Assembly: GCA_035528475.1 (NCBI GenBank)
Contig: DATKYO010000115.1
Location: forward strand, 1-64,000
Length of the DNA: 64,000 nucleotides
From: SD8 sp035528475
GTDB taxonomy: Archaea; Halobacteriota; Methanomicrobia; Methanomicrobiales; Methanospirillaceae
Reading direction: 5' to 3'
The first letter of the stretch is position 1. Every line of letters starts with the position of its first letter. Position numbers and translations under genes: made by a program. Positions 7,384-15,332 of the stretch are shown in pieces. The notes under the pieces were generated by a model. That model worked only from the letters and a program-made list of their open reading frames with translations. It ran no database searches and was not told the DNA's origin.

Positions 7384-8391
7384 TCAGAACTCCAGCACGG
7401 TTGCCGCCCACGTAAACCCGAGGGCACTGCTGGCAAGCACAACCAGGTCACCCTGCCGAATTTTCCCTGATTCCCTGGCCAGTTCCAGAGCAAAAAGAGT
7501 GTCAACAGGGCCCATATGCCCATAATCACAGAGCGTGGAAATCGTATTGTGCTCCGATAACTCAAGAGTCAGGAGGATCTCTCGTGAAAGCCCCTGCTTT
7601 ACCTGGTTTGTGAACAGGAAATCTATATCTTTCACGCTTCTGCCGCTCATCTCCACTGCCTCGCGTATCACCCGCACGTAATTGTTAAGATATGTCACGG
7701 AAAAGATGCGGTCCAGCTCTTCCCGGTTTTCCACACAGATATACATATTCCGGGGATTGGCTGCTCCATCTGCAGGGGGAAGGCGGGTGCCTCCAAAGGG
7801 GAGTTTGACATAATCTGAAAGTGATCCGTCAGTCCGTGAAGCGTATGATCGAAGTCGGTTGCCTGGCTCTTTTTTACGGAGCACTGCCGCTGCGGCCCCG
7901 TCTCCGGCGATGAAGACAGAAAGAGCATCCGTATTTGTATAATCTACTGCCATTGAGAGTATGTCGGCACAGACTACAAGGGCACACTCAATTTCCGGGT
8001 GTGCGGCTAACAGCTGCCGGCAGATATGCAACCCCAGGTTGCCGCCATTGCAGGCATTCTTCACCTCAAAGGCATATGCATCCTTTACTCCGACAGCTGC
8101 CTGTATCCTGGCAGCTGGTGACCAAAAGCGGTAATCATAGAAACCGGCACCACAGTAGGCCACAATACCTATCGATGAGGGATCTATTCCGGCTTTGCGT
8201 ATGGCTTCCTGTGCGGCGGCCGTACCCATAACTGAGGGGTGTTCATCTTCCCCTGCAATATGCTTCTGTTCAATACCAATGGATTCGGTAAATACATGAA
8301 GCGGAATACCGGAACGCTCCGACATTTCAACACTGGTAATCACCGCATCCGGAATGTAATATCCGATTCCCGCGATTCCTACCGTTTCCAT
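7384..8391 (-). CDS. KAS III-like thiolase-fold condensing enzyme
   Basis: A 335-residue thiolase-fold protein related to 3-oxoacyl-ACP synthase III and HMG-CoA synthase. The nucleophilic cysteine is Cys114 in KNACNGGNLGL, and FIAGDGAAAAVL is the usual second signature. The residues that normally complete the KAS III triad differ: the His motif reads FTNQVKQGL (Gln263 where His is expected), and the Asn motif reads DYGHMGP (His292). The chemistry may therefore differ from fatty-acid condensation, which archaea largely lack. The start at 8391 is chosen because METVGIAGIGYYIP matches family starts and an AAAGGA lies 5 nt upstream. It follows the V4R regulator gene by 95 nt on the same strand, so the two probably share a transcript. 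Confidence 0.78.
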   Translation of the reverse strand: METVGIAGIGYYIPDAVITSVEMSERSGIPLHVFTESIGIEQKHIAGEDEHPSVMGTAAAQEAIRKAGIDPSSIGIVAYCGAGFYDYRFWSPAARIQAAVGVKDAYAFEVKNACNGGNLGLHICRQLLAAHPEIECALVVCADILSMAVDYTNTDALSVFIAGDGAAAAVLRKKEPGNRLRSYASRTDGSLSDYVKLPFGGTRLPPADGAANPRNMYICVENREELDRIFSVTYLNNYVRVIREAVEMSGRSVKDIDFLFTNQVKQGLSREILLTLELSEHNTISTLCDYGHMGPVDTLFALELARESGKIRQGDLVVLASSALGFTWAATVLEF

Positions 8392-8486
8392 ATTCCTTTC
8401 ATTATTTTCATCAGGATTGTTCGGCATAAAATGCAATCCCATAAAAGTAGGCGGGCAGGAACAAAATAGCAATCGAATAGTTATAT

Positions 8487-9272
8487 TCAGGGTTTCTCGT
8501 TTTGCGTGGGCCTTAACTCAAACCTGCAGGAATTGTTGCCCATTGCGTAGCATCTCGTTTCCACCGCATTATGATCGGCCTCAAAGTGCGCTGAAAAAAG
8601 TGAGGAGAGAAGGCCGGCTTCAAATGCGCATACAGGTTTGCCGGTAACAGGCAGATCAATGCATTCAAAACAGTCATAGATGTTGAGCGTCAGCGGATCC
8701 GTACTCTCGAGTTCTACCTGCCCCAGGGCATGGGCATCCCAGAACCATTTGATTTTCTCTACCATGCCGGGAGTGTCCTGATGAGCGACTGATGCATATA
8801 TCCGGGTTCCAACTCGCGAACCGGCCATATGCAGGAGTGGATCAATACTGATGCCTTCTGAGAGGAGTGTGATTCTTACGGTGCTCATAATAAACCTGAA
8901 AAAGTCTGCAGTATCCTTCTCTGAGGGAACGAATTCCCGGATATGTCGTTCTGCCTTGAACTGGATCCTGTCTGCCGCGGAAGCTCCTACCAGGTAAGAC
9001 GAGTTGATATGGAAGATCTTTTTCCGCCCATCCTCCGGATCACCTCTGAATCCGATAATCCCGGCGTCGGTGAGACCTTTCAGATGGACAGATACCGTTG
9101 ACTTCGCCCGCCCGGCTCCGCTCACGAGATCTTCGAATGGCAATTCGCCGCCCTTCAGCATTTCAAGGATATTTATCTTTACAGGACTTTCTATGGCCTG
9201 TATTCCCTCATCCGAGGCAAAAATTCCTATAAATGATGACGGAAGTACAGAATTATCAGACTTTTCATTCAT
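8487..9272 (-). CDS. ArsR-like HTH regulator with V4R ligand domain
   Basis: A 261-residue cytoplasmic regulator. Residues about 25-95 form an ArsR-type winged helix (SPVKINILEMLKGGEL, then KSTVSVHLKGLTDAGI). Residues about 195-255 form a V4R (4-vinyl-reductase-like) domain with CFECIDLPVTGKPVCAFE and the histidine/cysteine-containing HNAVETRCYAMG motif, which in related proteins binds small hydrophobic ligands. It lies directly upstream of the KAS III-like gene, so it may control that gene in response to a lipid-like or tetrapyrrole-like product. The ligand is inferred, not seen. A clear TATA box stands 37-48 nt before the start. Confidence 0.8.
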   Translation of the reverse strand: MNEKSDNSVLPSSFIGIFASDEGIQAIESPVKINILEMLKGGELPFEDLVSGAGRAKSTVSVHLKGLTDAGIIGFRGDPEDGRKKIFHINSSYLVGASAADRIQFKAERHIREFVPSEKDTADFFRFIMSTVRITLLSEGISIDPLLHMAGSRVGTRIYASVAHQDTPGMVEKIKWFWDAHALGQVELESTDPLTLNIYDCFECIDLPVTGKPVCAFEAGLLSSLFSAHFEADHNAVETRCYAMGNNSCRFELRPTQNEKP

Positions 9273-9308
9273 AACGTGAGTTCTCTTATAATCTTGTGCA
9301 TCAAAAAG

Positions 9309-9320
9309 TATATATAAATT
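9309..9320 (-). promoter_or_regulatory. TATA box for the V4R regulator/KAS III pair
   Basis: Reading on the minus strand, AATTTATATATA lies 37-48 nt before the ATG at 9272, the normal archaeal spacing for a short leader. Confidence 0.6.
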
Positions 9321-9415
9321 TAGTTCGTATACAATAGAATGTTCGTGGAGTATAAAACTATAATGATCGGGAACTGGGTGTTTCGCTGAGGGACACTCAT
9401 GTCCGGAATCTCACG

Positions 9416-9730
9416 GTGATTGAACACATGCAACTAGAAACAAATCGCGGCAGGCCCGCTATCCGGGGCATTGCCGAAAAACAAGAAAAGGAGATTGATG
9501 AAACTATGACTGGAATCAGCATTGAATGTCTGCCCTCTTCGGCAAAGGCGGTGTTTTCACTGCTTCTTGACGGTAAGCCAAGAACATTAAACGAAATGGT
9601 AGGCAATGTATCCTTTTCACCAAGAACCATCAGAAACGCACTGAACCGACTCCGTGAAAATGGCCTCATTGTGGCCAAATTCAACTTCAGGGATGCCAGG
9701 AAACCCCTGTATCAGATAAAGACAGCCTGA
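9416..9730 (+). CDS. Small winged-helix transcription factor
   Basis: An approximately 100-residue single-domain regulator. The C-terminal 65 residues form a MarR/TrmB-type winged helix: SSAKAVFSLLLDGKPRTLNEM, recognition helix SPRTIRNALNRLRENGL, and the wing FRDARKPLYQIK. The N-terminal 30 residues are charged and probably flexible. The longest frame opens with GTG at 9416 (ATG at 9428 is possible). No ribosome site decides between them. It is divergent from the V4R regulator with 140 nt between, and may act on that promoter or its own. No ligand domain is present. Confidence 0.72.
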   Translation: MIEHMQLETNRGRPAIRGIAEKQEKEIDETMTGISIECLPSSAKAVFSLLLDGKPRTLNEMVGNVSFSPRTIRNALNRLRENGLIVAKFNFRDARKPLYQIKTA

Positions 9731-9907
9731 CGGGCAAAACCGTCCGTCCTGTCCTTTTTCCCTCCGGGTATGGGATTACAACGATTGGATATCCCGAAGC
9801 TTCCATTACCCCCGTTCAGAGCCGGATCTCATTGACACCTCTGTCCTCTTCTCTTCGATGAGGCCGGCCACCTATTGCGGGCCATTCCCTTCTTCAACGC
9901 CACCATT

Positions 9908-10142
9908 CTATACTCCAAAGACCGTTCTTACCAGTATCCCAAGGAGGAATGATATGGCTGCAATACCCACAGGCTCAAGAGCGACATCCCGGTAAATCGT
10001 TTCCAGAAGGGAAGATCCCTTGCCATCGATGTATAGAATGTGAAGAATGCTATCCAGGTTAGATCCGGATTCCTGATCTTCTTTATAATATCGTTCCTGA
10101 AGTTTTCCTAAAAACCAATGTGGATTTTTTGCATTTTTTCTG
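9908..10142 (-). pseudogene. 5'-truncated membrane-protein remnant
   Basis: Between 9731 and 10208 there is no intact gene. One minus-strand frame stays open from about 10170 to a TAG at 9908 and reads like protein: NPHWFLGKLQERYYKED, a polar stretch, then a single hydrophobic segment GIAAISFLLGILVRTVFGV at the end. There is no start codon with a ribosome site, and the frame runs into the promoter of the divergent ATPase gene. I read it as the tail of a lost gene. Confidence 0.32.
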
Positions 10143-10208
10143 TTGTCCTGTCTGCATACCAGAAGAAAGGCAGATTTTTATGTCAAAGATACTAATTCTC
10201 ACCATATT

Positions 10209-11228
10209 ATGGCCGGGGAAGTAAGTAAGAAAAAGGAAGAGCTCTTTGGCTATGAGAAAGAGCTTGAATTGGCCATTCAAGCCGTAAAGGAAGACCAGCA
10301 AGGGAAACATACCAACGTGGCAATTATTTCTGAACCCTTTGCCGGACGGACTACCCTGGTTCAGGCACTGGCAAAGGAATTCCCTGGTCAGACAACCTCG
10401 ATCTCTTTTAACTCTGTTATGACCGAACGGGCATTTATCTCCACCCTGCACGAGGCAAATGACATCGTGATCATGGATAACTGTCATTTCCTGGCCATGA
10501 GAAAAATCGGCGGGTTCGTTCAGCTGGATGAATTCCTCAAATTCCTCTCCACTTCCCCAAAAATCTTCATTACAACATGGAACAGTTATTCCTGGTCGTA
10601 TCTTTCAGCAGTCAAGAACATCCATGAGTTTTTCCCTACGATTATAAGGTTGTCCCCTATGGATTCAGAGTCCATAAAACAGATGATACTCTCCCGATAT
10701 GATCAGGATATCGAATATATCAATGATATTGCGACCGAGGGGAGAAAAGTCTCTTTTTCATGGAGTAGTGTCCACTTTCACCTGCCATTCTCCAAAACCG
10801 AATATCGCCTCCCATGGCCGTATATCGATCTCTCCCGGATATTCCGGAAGAAAAAAGAGGAAGACGTTACTGAGATCATATTTGAGAGGCTAAGAAGGGT
10901 TTCTGCAGGGAATCCTGGTGTTGCCAGGAAGATCTGGGATAATAGTTTTGAAGATCCTACCATCTGGGTGAGCAGTATACAGGATCCTTCGTATTCAATC
11001 AACCTTTCAATCAATGAGGCATACATTCTCGGAATACTACTGACCATGGAATCAATCCAGCTCGGAGATCTCGCCGAGATAGCGGGGCCGGAGATCGATG
11101 TGGAAAAGAGCCTCTATTTACTTATCAGCAATGGACTTGTGGTGGATGAAAAAGGGTTCTATACCATACATTACCAGGCCCTGAAAAGTGTTATCCAGTA
11201 TCTTGAACTGAACAGGATGGTGTGGTGA
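10209..11228 (+). CDS. Divergent P-loop ATPase with C-terminal winged helix
   Basis: A 339-residue protein with the layout of archaeal AAA/STAND-type ATPases. The expected Walker A reads SEPFAGRTT (residues 41-49), so the usual GKT lysine is arginine. Walker B reads IVIMDN (86-91), without the usual Glu. Residues about 170-215 are basic and hydrophobic and may touch a membrane or partner. The C-terminal 90 residues form a winged helix (SINEAYILGILLTME through LLISNGLVVDEKGFYTIH). The start at 10209 is preferred over an upstream TTG. Only 1 nt separates it from the MscS gene, so the two are surely co-transcribed and probably work together. ATP hydrolysis is doubtful given the motifs. Confidence 0.65.
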   Translation: MAGEVSKKKEELFGYEKELELAIQAVKEDQQGKHTNVAIISEPFAGRTTLVQALAKEFPGQTTSISFNSVMTERAFISTLHEANDIVIMDNCHFLAMRKIGGFVQLDEFLKFLSTSPKIFITTWNSYSWSYLSAVKNIHEFFPTIIRLSPMDSESIKQMILSRYDQDIEYINDIATEGRKVSFSWSSVHFHLPFSKTEYRLPWPYIDLSRIFRKKKEEDVTEIIFERLRRVSAGNPGVARKIWDNSFEDPTIWVSSIQDPSYSINLSINEAYILGILLTMESIQLGDLAEIAGPEIDVEKSLYLLISNGLVVDEKGFYTIHYQALKSVIQYLELNRMVW

Positions 11229-11229
11229 G

Positions 11230-12087
11230 ATGGCAGATGGCGTGCTGATAAATACCACTCAGGAATTAACAGCCCCTGTCACGCTGACGCAAATCGGGCT
11301 GGATACAATCCTTTATATCCTGATAGTCATCGTCATTTCATACATACTTGTCAGGGTATTTTCCTTCATACTGCGTATTATATCGGAAAAATTCCCCCGC
11401 TACCGCCACCCGGTTACCATGCTGATCCCCCTTCTCAAGATAATCATCTACTTTACCGCACTCTATTATATTCTGTTCGCGCTTATCCAGCCGGATGTGA
11501 CACAACTCATTGCATTCTTCGGTCTTTTCGGCGCTGCACTCGGCCTGGGTTTAAAAGACCTTTTCGCCGACATCGTTGGCGGGATTGTAATTATCTTTGA
11601 AAAACCCTACCAGATTGGAGATAAGATCACCATAGGAAACCAGTATGGAGAGGTAAAAGATATCGGAATACGGTCCACAAAACTGGTCACACCGGGTGAC
11701 AGCCTCGTCTCTGTTCCCAATTTTGTGATCTTTTCGCAGGCCGTATCCAGCGGAAATGCCGGGAACGTAGCCATGATGGTCGAGATCGATCTCTTTATCG
11801 ATCCCGAATGTGATACCGGAAAAGCGATGAATATTCTCAAAGAGTCGGTTGTTACTTCAAAATACGTGTATATATCAAAAAAATTTCCCTATACCATTCT
11901 CCTTGAAGATCACCCCTATTATAAGAGAATCCGGGCGAAAGCGTATGTGAATGACCTCCGGAATGAGTTCGAATTCAGGTCCGAAGTAACCCGCAGGGCC
12001 TGGATTGAATTCAAAAAAGAAGGCATCAAGCCCCCGAGATACAGGATCCCGGTAGGTGAACCGGTCGATTCTGTTTCCCGCTCATAA
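11230..12087 (+). CDS. MscS-family mechanosensitive channel
   Basis: A 285-residue small-conductance channel. Three membrane helices span about residues 22-45, 57-80 and 83-120. The pore helix is the Gly/Ala-rich LFGAALGLGLKDLFADIVGG, followed by the beta domain signature PYQIGDKITIGNQYGEVKDIG and an alpha/beta C-terminal cage. It normally opens under membrane tension to release solutes on hypo-osmotic shock. It is translationally linked to the preceding ATPase gene, which is not part of standard MscS loci. Its end overlaps the end of the convergent TiaS-like gene by 6 nt. Confidence 0.88.
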   Translation: MADGVLINTTQELTAPVTLTQIGLDTILYILIVIVISYILVRVFSFILRIISEKFPRYRHPVTMLIPLLKIIIYFTALYYILFALIQPDVTQLIAFFGLFGAALGLGLKDLFADIVGGIVIIFEKPYQIGDKITIGNQYGEVKDIGIRSTKLVTPGDSLVSVPNFVIFSQAVSSGNAGNVAMMVEIDLFIDPECDTGKAMNILKESVVTSKYVYISKKFPYTILLEDHPYYKRIRAKAYVNDLRNEFEFRSEVTRRAWIEFKKEGIKPPRYRIPVGEPVDSVSRS

Positions 12088-13194
12088 ACCCGGCAGGGGA
12101 AGATCGGGATTGAGCAGGATATCGTTCGGAAGGCCGGAAAGAGCGACGGCGGCAAGGGCACCAATCACACCTCTTCTCCCGTGGAGGGAAATTCCGGACT
12201 GCTCCGCAACCTCTTTTGCACTCTCAAGGCTCACCCCCCCGAGCCGTGCCCGGCTCCCATAATCCCGCAGGCCTTCCGGAATCCGGAACCCTTTTTTCAC
12301 TGCCATTCCCCATTCGGCAGAGAGGGCTTCATCTCCAATAAACAGCAATGCCTTATCCAGTACTTTTTCAAAAAGTTCGGGCTCAACCGCCAGTTCGATA
12401 TAGCTGCAGGAATTCCCTGCAGTCTTCTCTTTAATACCAGGGTATAACATTGCCACGTAATGCCCTATCGGAAAGACCCCTTTCATGGTACAGAGATACT
12501 GGAGAAGGGCCAGTGAAAGGGCAAATGTAGCGCCCCCTTCACTGCTGTCGGTATCGTCGAGTCCAATAACGACGTAGGTAAGAGCCCGGCTACGGATTTT
12601 CCCTTCAACGATATCCCCGTTTCGTGAAACGATTACTTCCCGTACTCCTTCTGCATGGGACATCATGTCGGTGAGTGAATAAGCAGGGCCTCCGATGCAA
12701 CGGATGTGCTGGATAATATCTTCCCCGTCGCGTTCCACGCCTGCAACGCCTACAGCAGGGGCAGGGTGAAGACCTATCGCCATCTCTTTCAAACCGATCC
12801 GGGCACATTCCCGAAGGAGGTTGCCGTCTCTTCGGACATTGATGAGCACCCCGCCGGCAAGCGTATGGTGATGGCCACAGAAAGCCGCACATGCGCCACT
12901 CAGACACTCGTGATATATCTCGACCCTGTCACCGTCGATGGTAGTGAATATTTTGCGGCAGGCACTGGAAGGCATTGCACTAATGGCCGCATATTTTGCC
13001 GGAATTCGCCCTTGTTTTCGTTCTTTTAAGATTACACAACCCTCGTCTACCAGGCGGTTTATCCAGTCCTGAGCGGTGCTGCGTGGCACAGCCGCGCCTT
13101 CCTGAATATTAGTTACAGAAAAATAGCCCTTTTCCATTGTACATGCACGCATCAGCTGGAGGTATTCCCTCCTTCGCTTAATGACGCCCTGCAT
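12082..13194 (-). CDS. Winged-helix protein fused to a TiaS/MMP11-like domain
   Basis: A 370-residue two-part protein. The N-terminal 75 residues are a winged helix (EYLQLMRACTMEKGYFSV, then PRSTAQDWINRLVDEGCVILK). The rest resembles the nucleotide-binding fold of archaeal TiaS (tRNA-Ile2 agmatinylcytidine synthetase) and methanogenesis marker protein 11: VVIGLDDTDSSEGGATFALSL, with KEKTAGNSCSYIELAV later. A Cys/His segment (YHECLSGACAAFCGHHH) precedes it. It lacks the zinc ribbon and OB parts of full TiaS, so RNA modification is not assured. The start at 13194 overlaps the end of homoserine dehydrogenase by 17 nt. It is the last gene of a three-gene unit. Confidence 0.7.
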   Translation of the reverse strand: MQGVIKRRREYLQLMRACTMEKGYFSVTNIQEGAAVPRSTAQDWINRLVDEGCVILKERKQGRIPAKYAAISAMPSSACRKIFTTIDGDRVEIYHECLSGACAAFCGHHHTLAGGVLINVRRDGNLLRECARIGLKEMAIGLHPAPAVGVAGVERDGEDIIQHIRCIGGPAYSLTDMMSHAEGVREVIVSRNGDIVEGKIRSRALTYVVIGLDDTDSSEGGATFALSLALLQYLCTMKGVFPIGHYVAMLYPGIKEKTAGNSCSYIELAVEPELFEKVLDKALLFIGDEALSAEWGMAVKKGFRIPEGLRDYGSRARLGGVSLESAKEVAEQSGISLHGRRGVIGALAAVALSGLPNDILLNPDLPLPGL

Positions 13195-14164
13195 GACTAT
13201 CCCTGATGAATATAAGGTCACCGATAATCGCGCTTGCAGTTTCCACCGATCCTGCACCTTTGCCAATCAGCGTGATTTCACCAGCCATATCAGTCTTAAT
13301 ACTGATCGCGTTGAGGCTCCCTTCCACCACCAGGGGATGAGTCCAGGGGAGAATTCGAGGAGCCACCCGCAGAATCCTCTTTTGCGGAACTGCTTCTGCA
13401 ACAAGCCTGATTGTGCAGTTTTGTTCCTCGGCCAGCCGCAGGGCGTCGGTAGTAAGGCTGTCAATACCGGTGATGTCAACATCCTCAAGAACCGTATTCC
13501 CTCCCCATATGGCATTGGAGAGTATCACCAGCTTGATAGCGGTATCAATCCCCTTCACGTCATACGTGGGATCTGCCTCTGCATACCCCATTTCACGGGC
13601 CTCCATGAGCGCCTGTTCATACGTGAGTCCTTCAGCCGCCATCCTGGTGAGAATATAATTGCAGGTCCCGTTCAATATCCCCAGTATAGCCAGAATTCGG
13701 TTCCCGGCAAGGCCATGCTTCAGCGCGTGCATCACAGGGATGGCGCCACCCACCGTAGCCTCATAGCGGACCTGCACACCATGTTGATCTGCCAGTGACT
13801 GTAACATTGAATATTCTCTGGCGATAGGTCCTTTATTGGAAGTCACCACATGTTTTCCCCTTTCGAGAGCTGCCTTTATAAAAGACAATGCAGGCTCGCC
13901 AGTCATGGCATTCGTGGGGGTTACCTCCACCAGCGCATCATAATCGCCATGCAGGATGATATCCATCGCCGAAAGAGACTTGTCCCCGCAGAATCCGTGC
14001 TCCCGCTTTGCCTCCAGGACTTCCTCAATGTGGATCCCGTCTTTATCCATAAGTGCACTTTTTGAATCTGCAATCCCAGTTACCACAAGACCCAGATTCT
14101 TCTGGTCCACCATCTCCAGAAGCCCTCTTCCCACGGCCCCCATGCCAAGAATTGCGATCTTCAT
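13178..14164 (-). CDS. hom: Homoserine dehydrogenase
   Basis: A 328-residue NAD(P)H-dependent enzyme that reduces aspartate semialdehyde to homoserine for threonine and methionine synthesis. The N-terminal Rossmann motif is AILGMGAVGRGLL. The central catalytic block includes TSNKGPIA, YEATVGGAIPV and GILNGTCNYILTRM, and EMGYAEADPTYDVKGIDTAIK carries the catalytic lysine/aspartate. It lacks a fused ACT domain; instead a separate ACT protein gene overlaps its start by 4 nt, suggesting that feedback control acts in trans. Confidence 0.95.
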   Translation of the reverse strand: MKIAILGMGAVGRGLLEMVDQKNLGLVVTGIADSKSALMDKDGIHIEEVLEAKREHGFCGDKSLSAMDIILHGDYDALVEVTPTNAMTGEPALSFIKAALERGKHVVTSNKGPIAREYSMLQSLADQHGVQVRYEATVGGAIPVMHALKHGLAGNRILAILGILNGTCNYILTRMAAEGLTYEQALMEAREMGYAEADPTYDVKGIDTAIKLVILSNAIWGGNTVLEDVDITGIDSLTTDALRLAEEQNCTIRLVAEAVPQKRILRVAPRILPWTHPLVVEGSLNAISIKTDMAGEITLIGKGAGSVETASAIIGDLIFIRDSHAGRH

Positions 14165-14664
14165 TGGATCTCCCCCAGCGGTTCAATAATGAGCAGTTTT
14201 TTTTCCCTGGCAACACTTCTCAAAATATCCATGGCCTGGTCCATGTTTTCCCGATTAACCGCCCTGATTACGATACGGGCTGAAGATGGCTCATTTATGG
14301 CAGGCATTACCAGATTCAGTTCTGTCACTTCCGCATACCCGGTACAGTCAATCCGGTCTACTGTATCTCCAAGATCCGTATGCATGATATGCCCGATAAT
14401 AATTACAGTCTGGGTGTAGAGAAGGCGTTCCTTTCCTATTCTCACCACGTTTACACCCTGGCTCTTGATCTGCTCGATCAGTGTATTAAGTCGTGATTCC
14501 TGAATCTTAAGCACGATCTGCACTCCCAGAACATCGCCTACTGACTTCTCGTCCCTCTGGTGGATAACCGCAATAATATTCCCGCCTATTTCAGAGATAG
14601 GCTTTAATGCCGCCACCAGTTGCCCCGGAGCATCTTTCATCTCCAGTTTCATGGATACCTGCAA
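14161..14664 (-). CDS. ACT-domain protein, probable regulator of homoserine dehydrogenase
   Basis: A 167-residue protein made of two ACT-like units. The first is clear: SMKLEMKDAPGQLVAALKPI with GGNIIAVIHQRDEK. The second (about 85-165) has VTELNLVMPAINEPSSARIV. ACT domains bind amino acids and act as allosteric sensors. An ATGA overlap couples translation to homoserine dehydrogenase, as in other archaea where the regulatory part of this enzyme is a separate polypeptide. Threonine or methionine is the likely ligand by inference from the pathway. Confidence 0.85.
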   Translation of the reverse strand: MQVSMKLEMKDAPGQLVAALKPISEIGGNIIAVIHQRDEKSVGDVLGVQIVLKIQESRLNTLIEQIKSQGVNVVRIGKERLLYTQTVIIIGHIMHTDLGDTVDRIDCTGYAEVTELNLVMPAINEPSSARIVIRAVNRENMDQAMDILRSVAREKKLLIIEPLGEIQ

Positions 14665-14797
14665 AGAACCACCTTACTAAATAACTTTAGAACCACCGCA
14701 AGATAAGCCTTTTACCCTGTAATCATGGGGATGTATCTACTTTGCATACTTATGACAGGGGAGCTTTTGATTTATTGGAGCAATGAGCGTAAATGAA

Positions 14798-15232
14798 CTA
14801 TACAATGAACATGAGCCAGAGGACTCCCAAACCTACGGCTACTGTGACGAAGAGGACAAATAAGCCCAGCTTCATGAAATCAAAAAAGCTGATATTGATC
14901 CCTTCGCGCTCCGCTATTCCCAGCACAACCACATGCGTAGATGCCGCTATGGCCGTCCCATTCCCGCCCAGGCAGGCCCCTACTGAGAGAGCCCACCAGA
15001 GGGGGTAAACATCCATGGACATGCCAAGGTCTATGATGAGAGGTATCATGGCTGCGGTGAGGGGTATGTTATCAACAATTGCTGAAGCTATGGCTGAAAA
15101 CCATACCACAATTATCATCGCCTCCCCGGTATTGTCTACTGTGCCTACCAAAACAGAGGCAATGTCTGCGATAACTCCCGTCTCCACCAGTGCACCCACG
15201 ACGATGAAGAGACCCGCATAGAAATCTGGTTA
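14798..15232 (-). pseudogene. 5'-truncated SLC13/ArsB-type transporter
   Basis: About 140 C-terminal residues of a 12-helix anion or Na+/H+ transporter of the ion-transporter superfamily remain: FYAGLFIVVGALVETG, VVWFSAIASAIVDNIPLTAA, and GACLGGNGTAIAASTHVVVLG, a re-entrant loop signature of the superfamily, then a last helix. Members are about 420-450 residues, so two thirds of the gene is gone. Just upstream of DFYAGLF the frame runs into a stop, at about 15233, so homology ends abruptly. No start codon with a ribosome site precedes it. An ATG at 15199 could only yield a fragment of the fold. Confidence 0.7.
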
Positions 15233-15332
15233 TGCGTTCATATTATAATTAAAAATAATTTTGTGTGACCAGGCCCTTATTCACTCCATGCCATCAGGCG
15301 GCCTGATTTTCGAGTGATTGTCCCCCTCCCCT

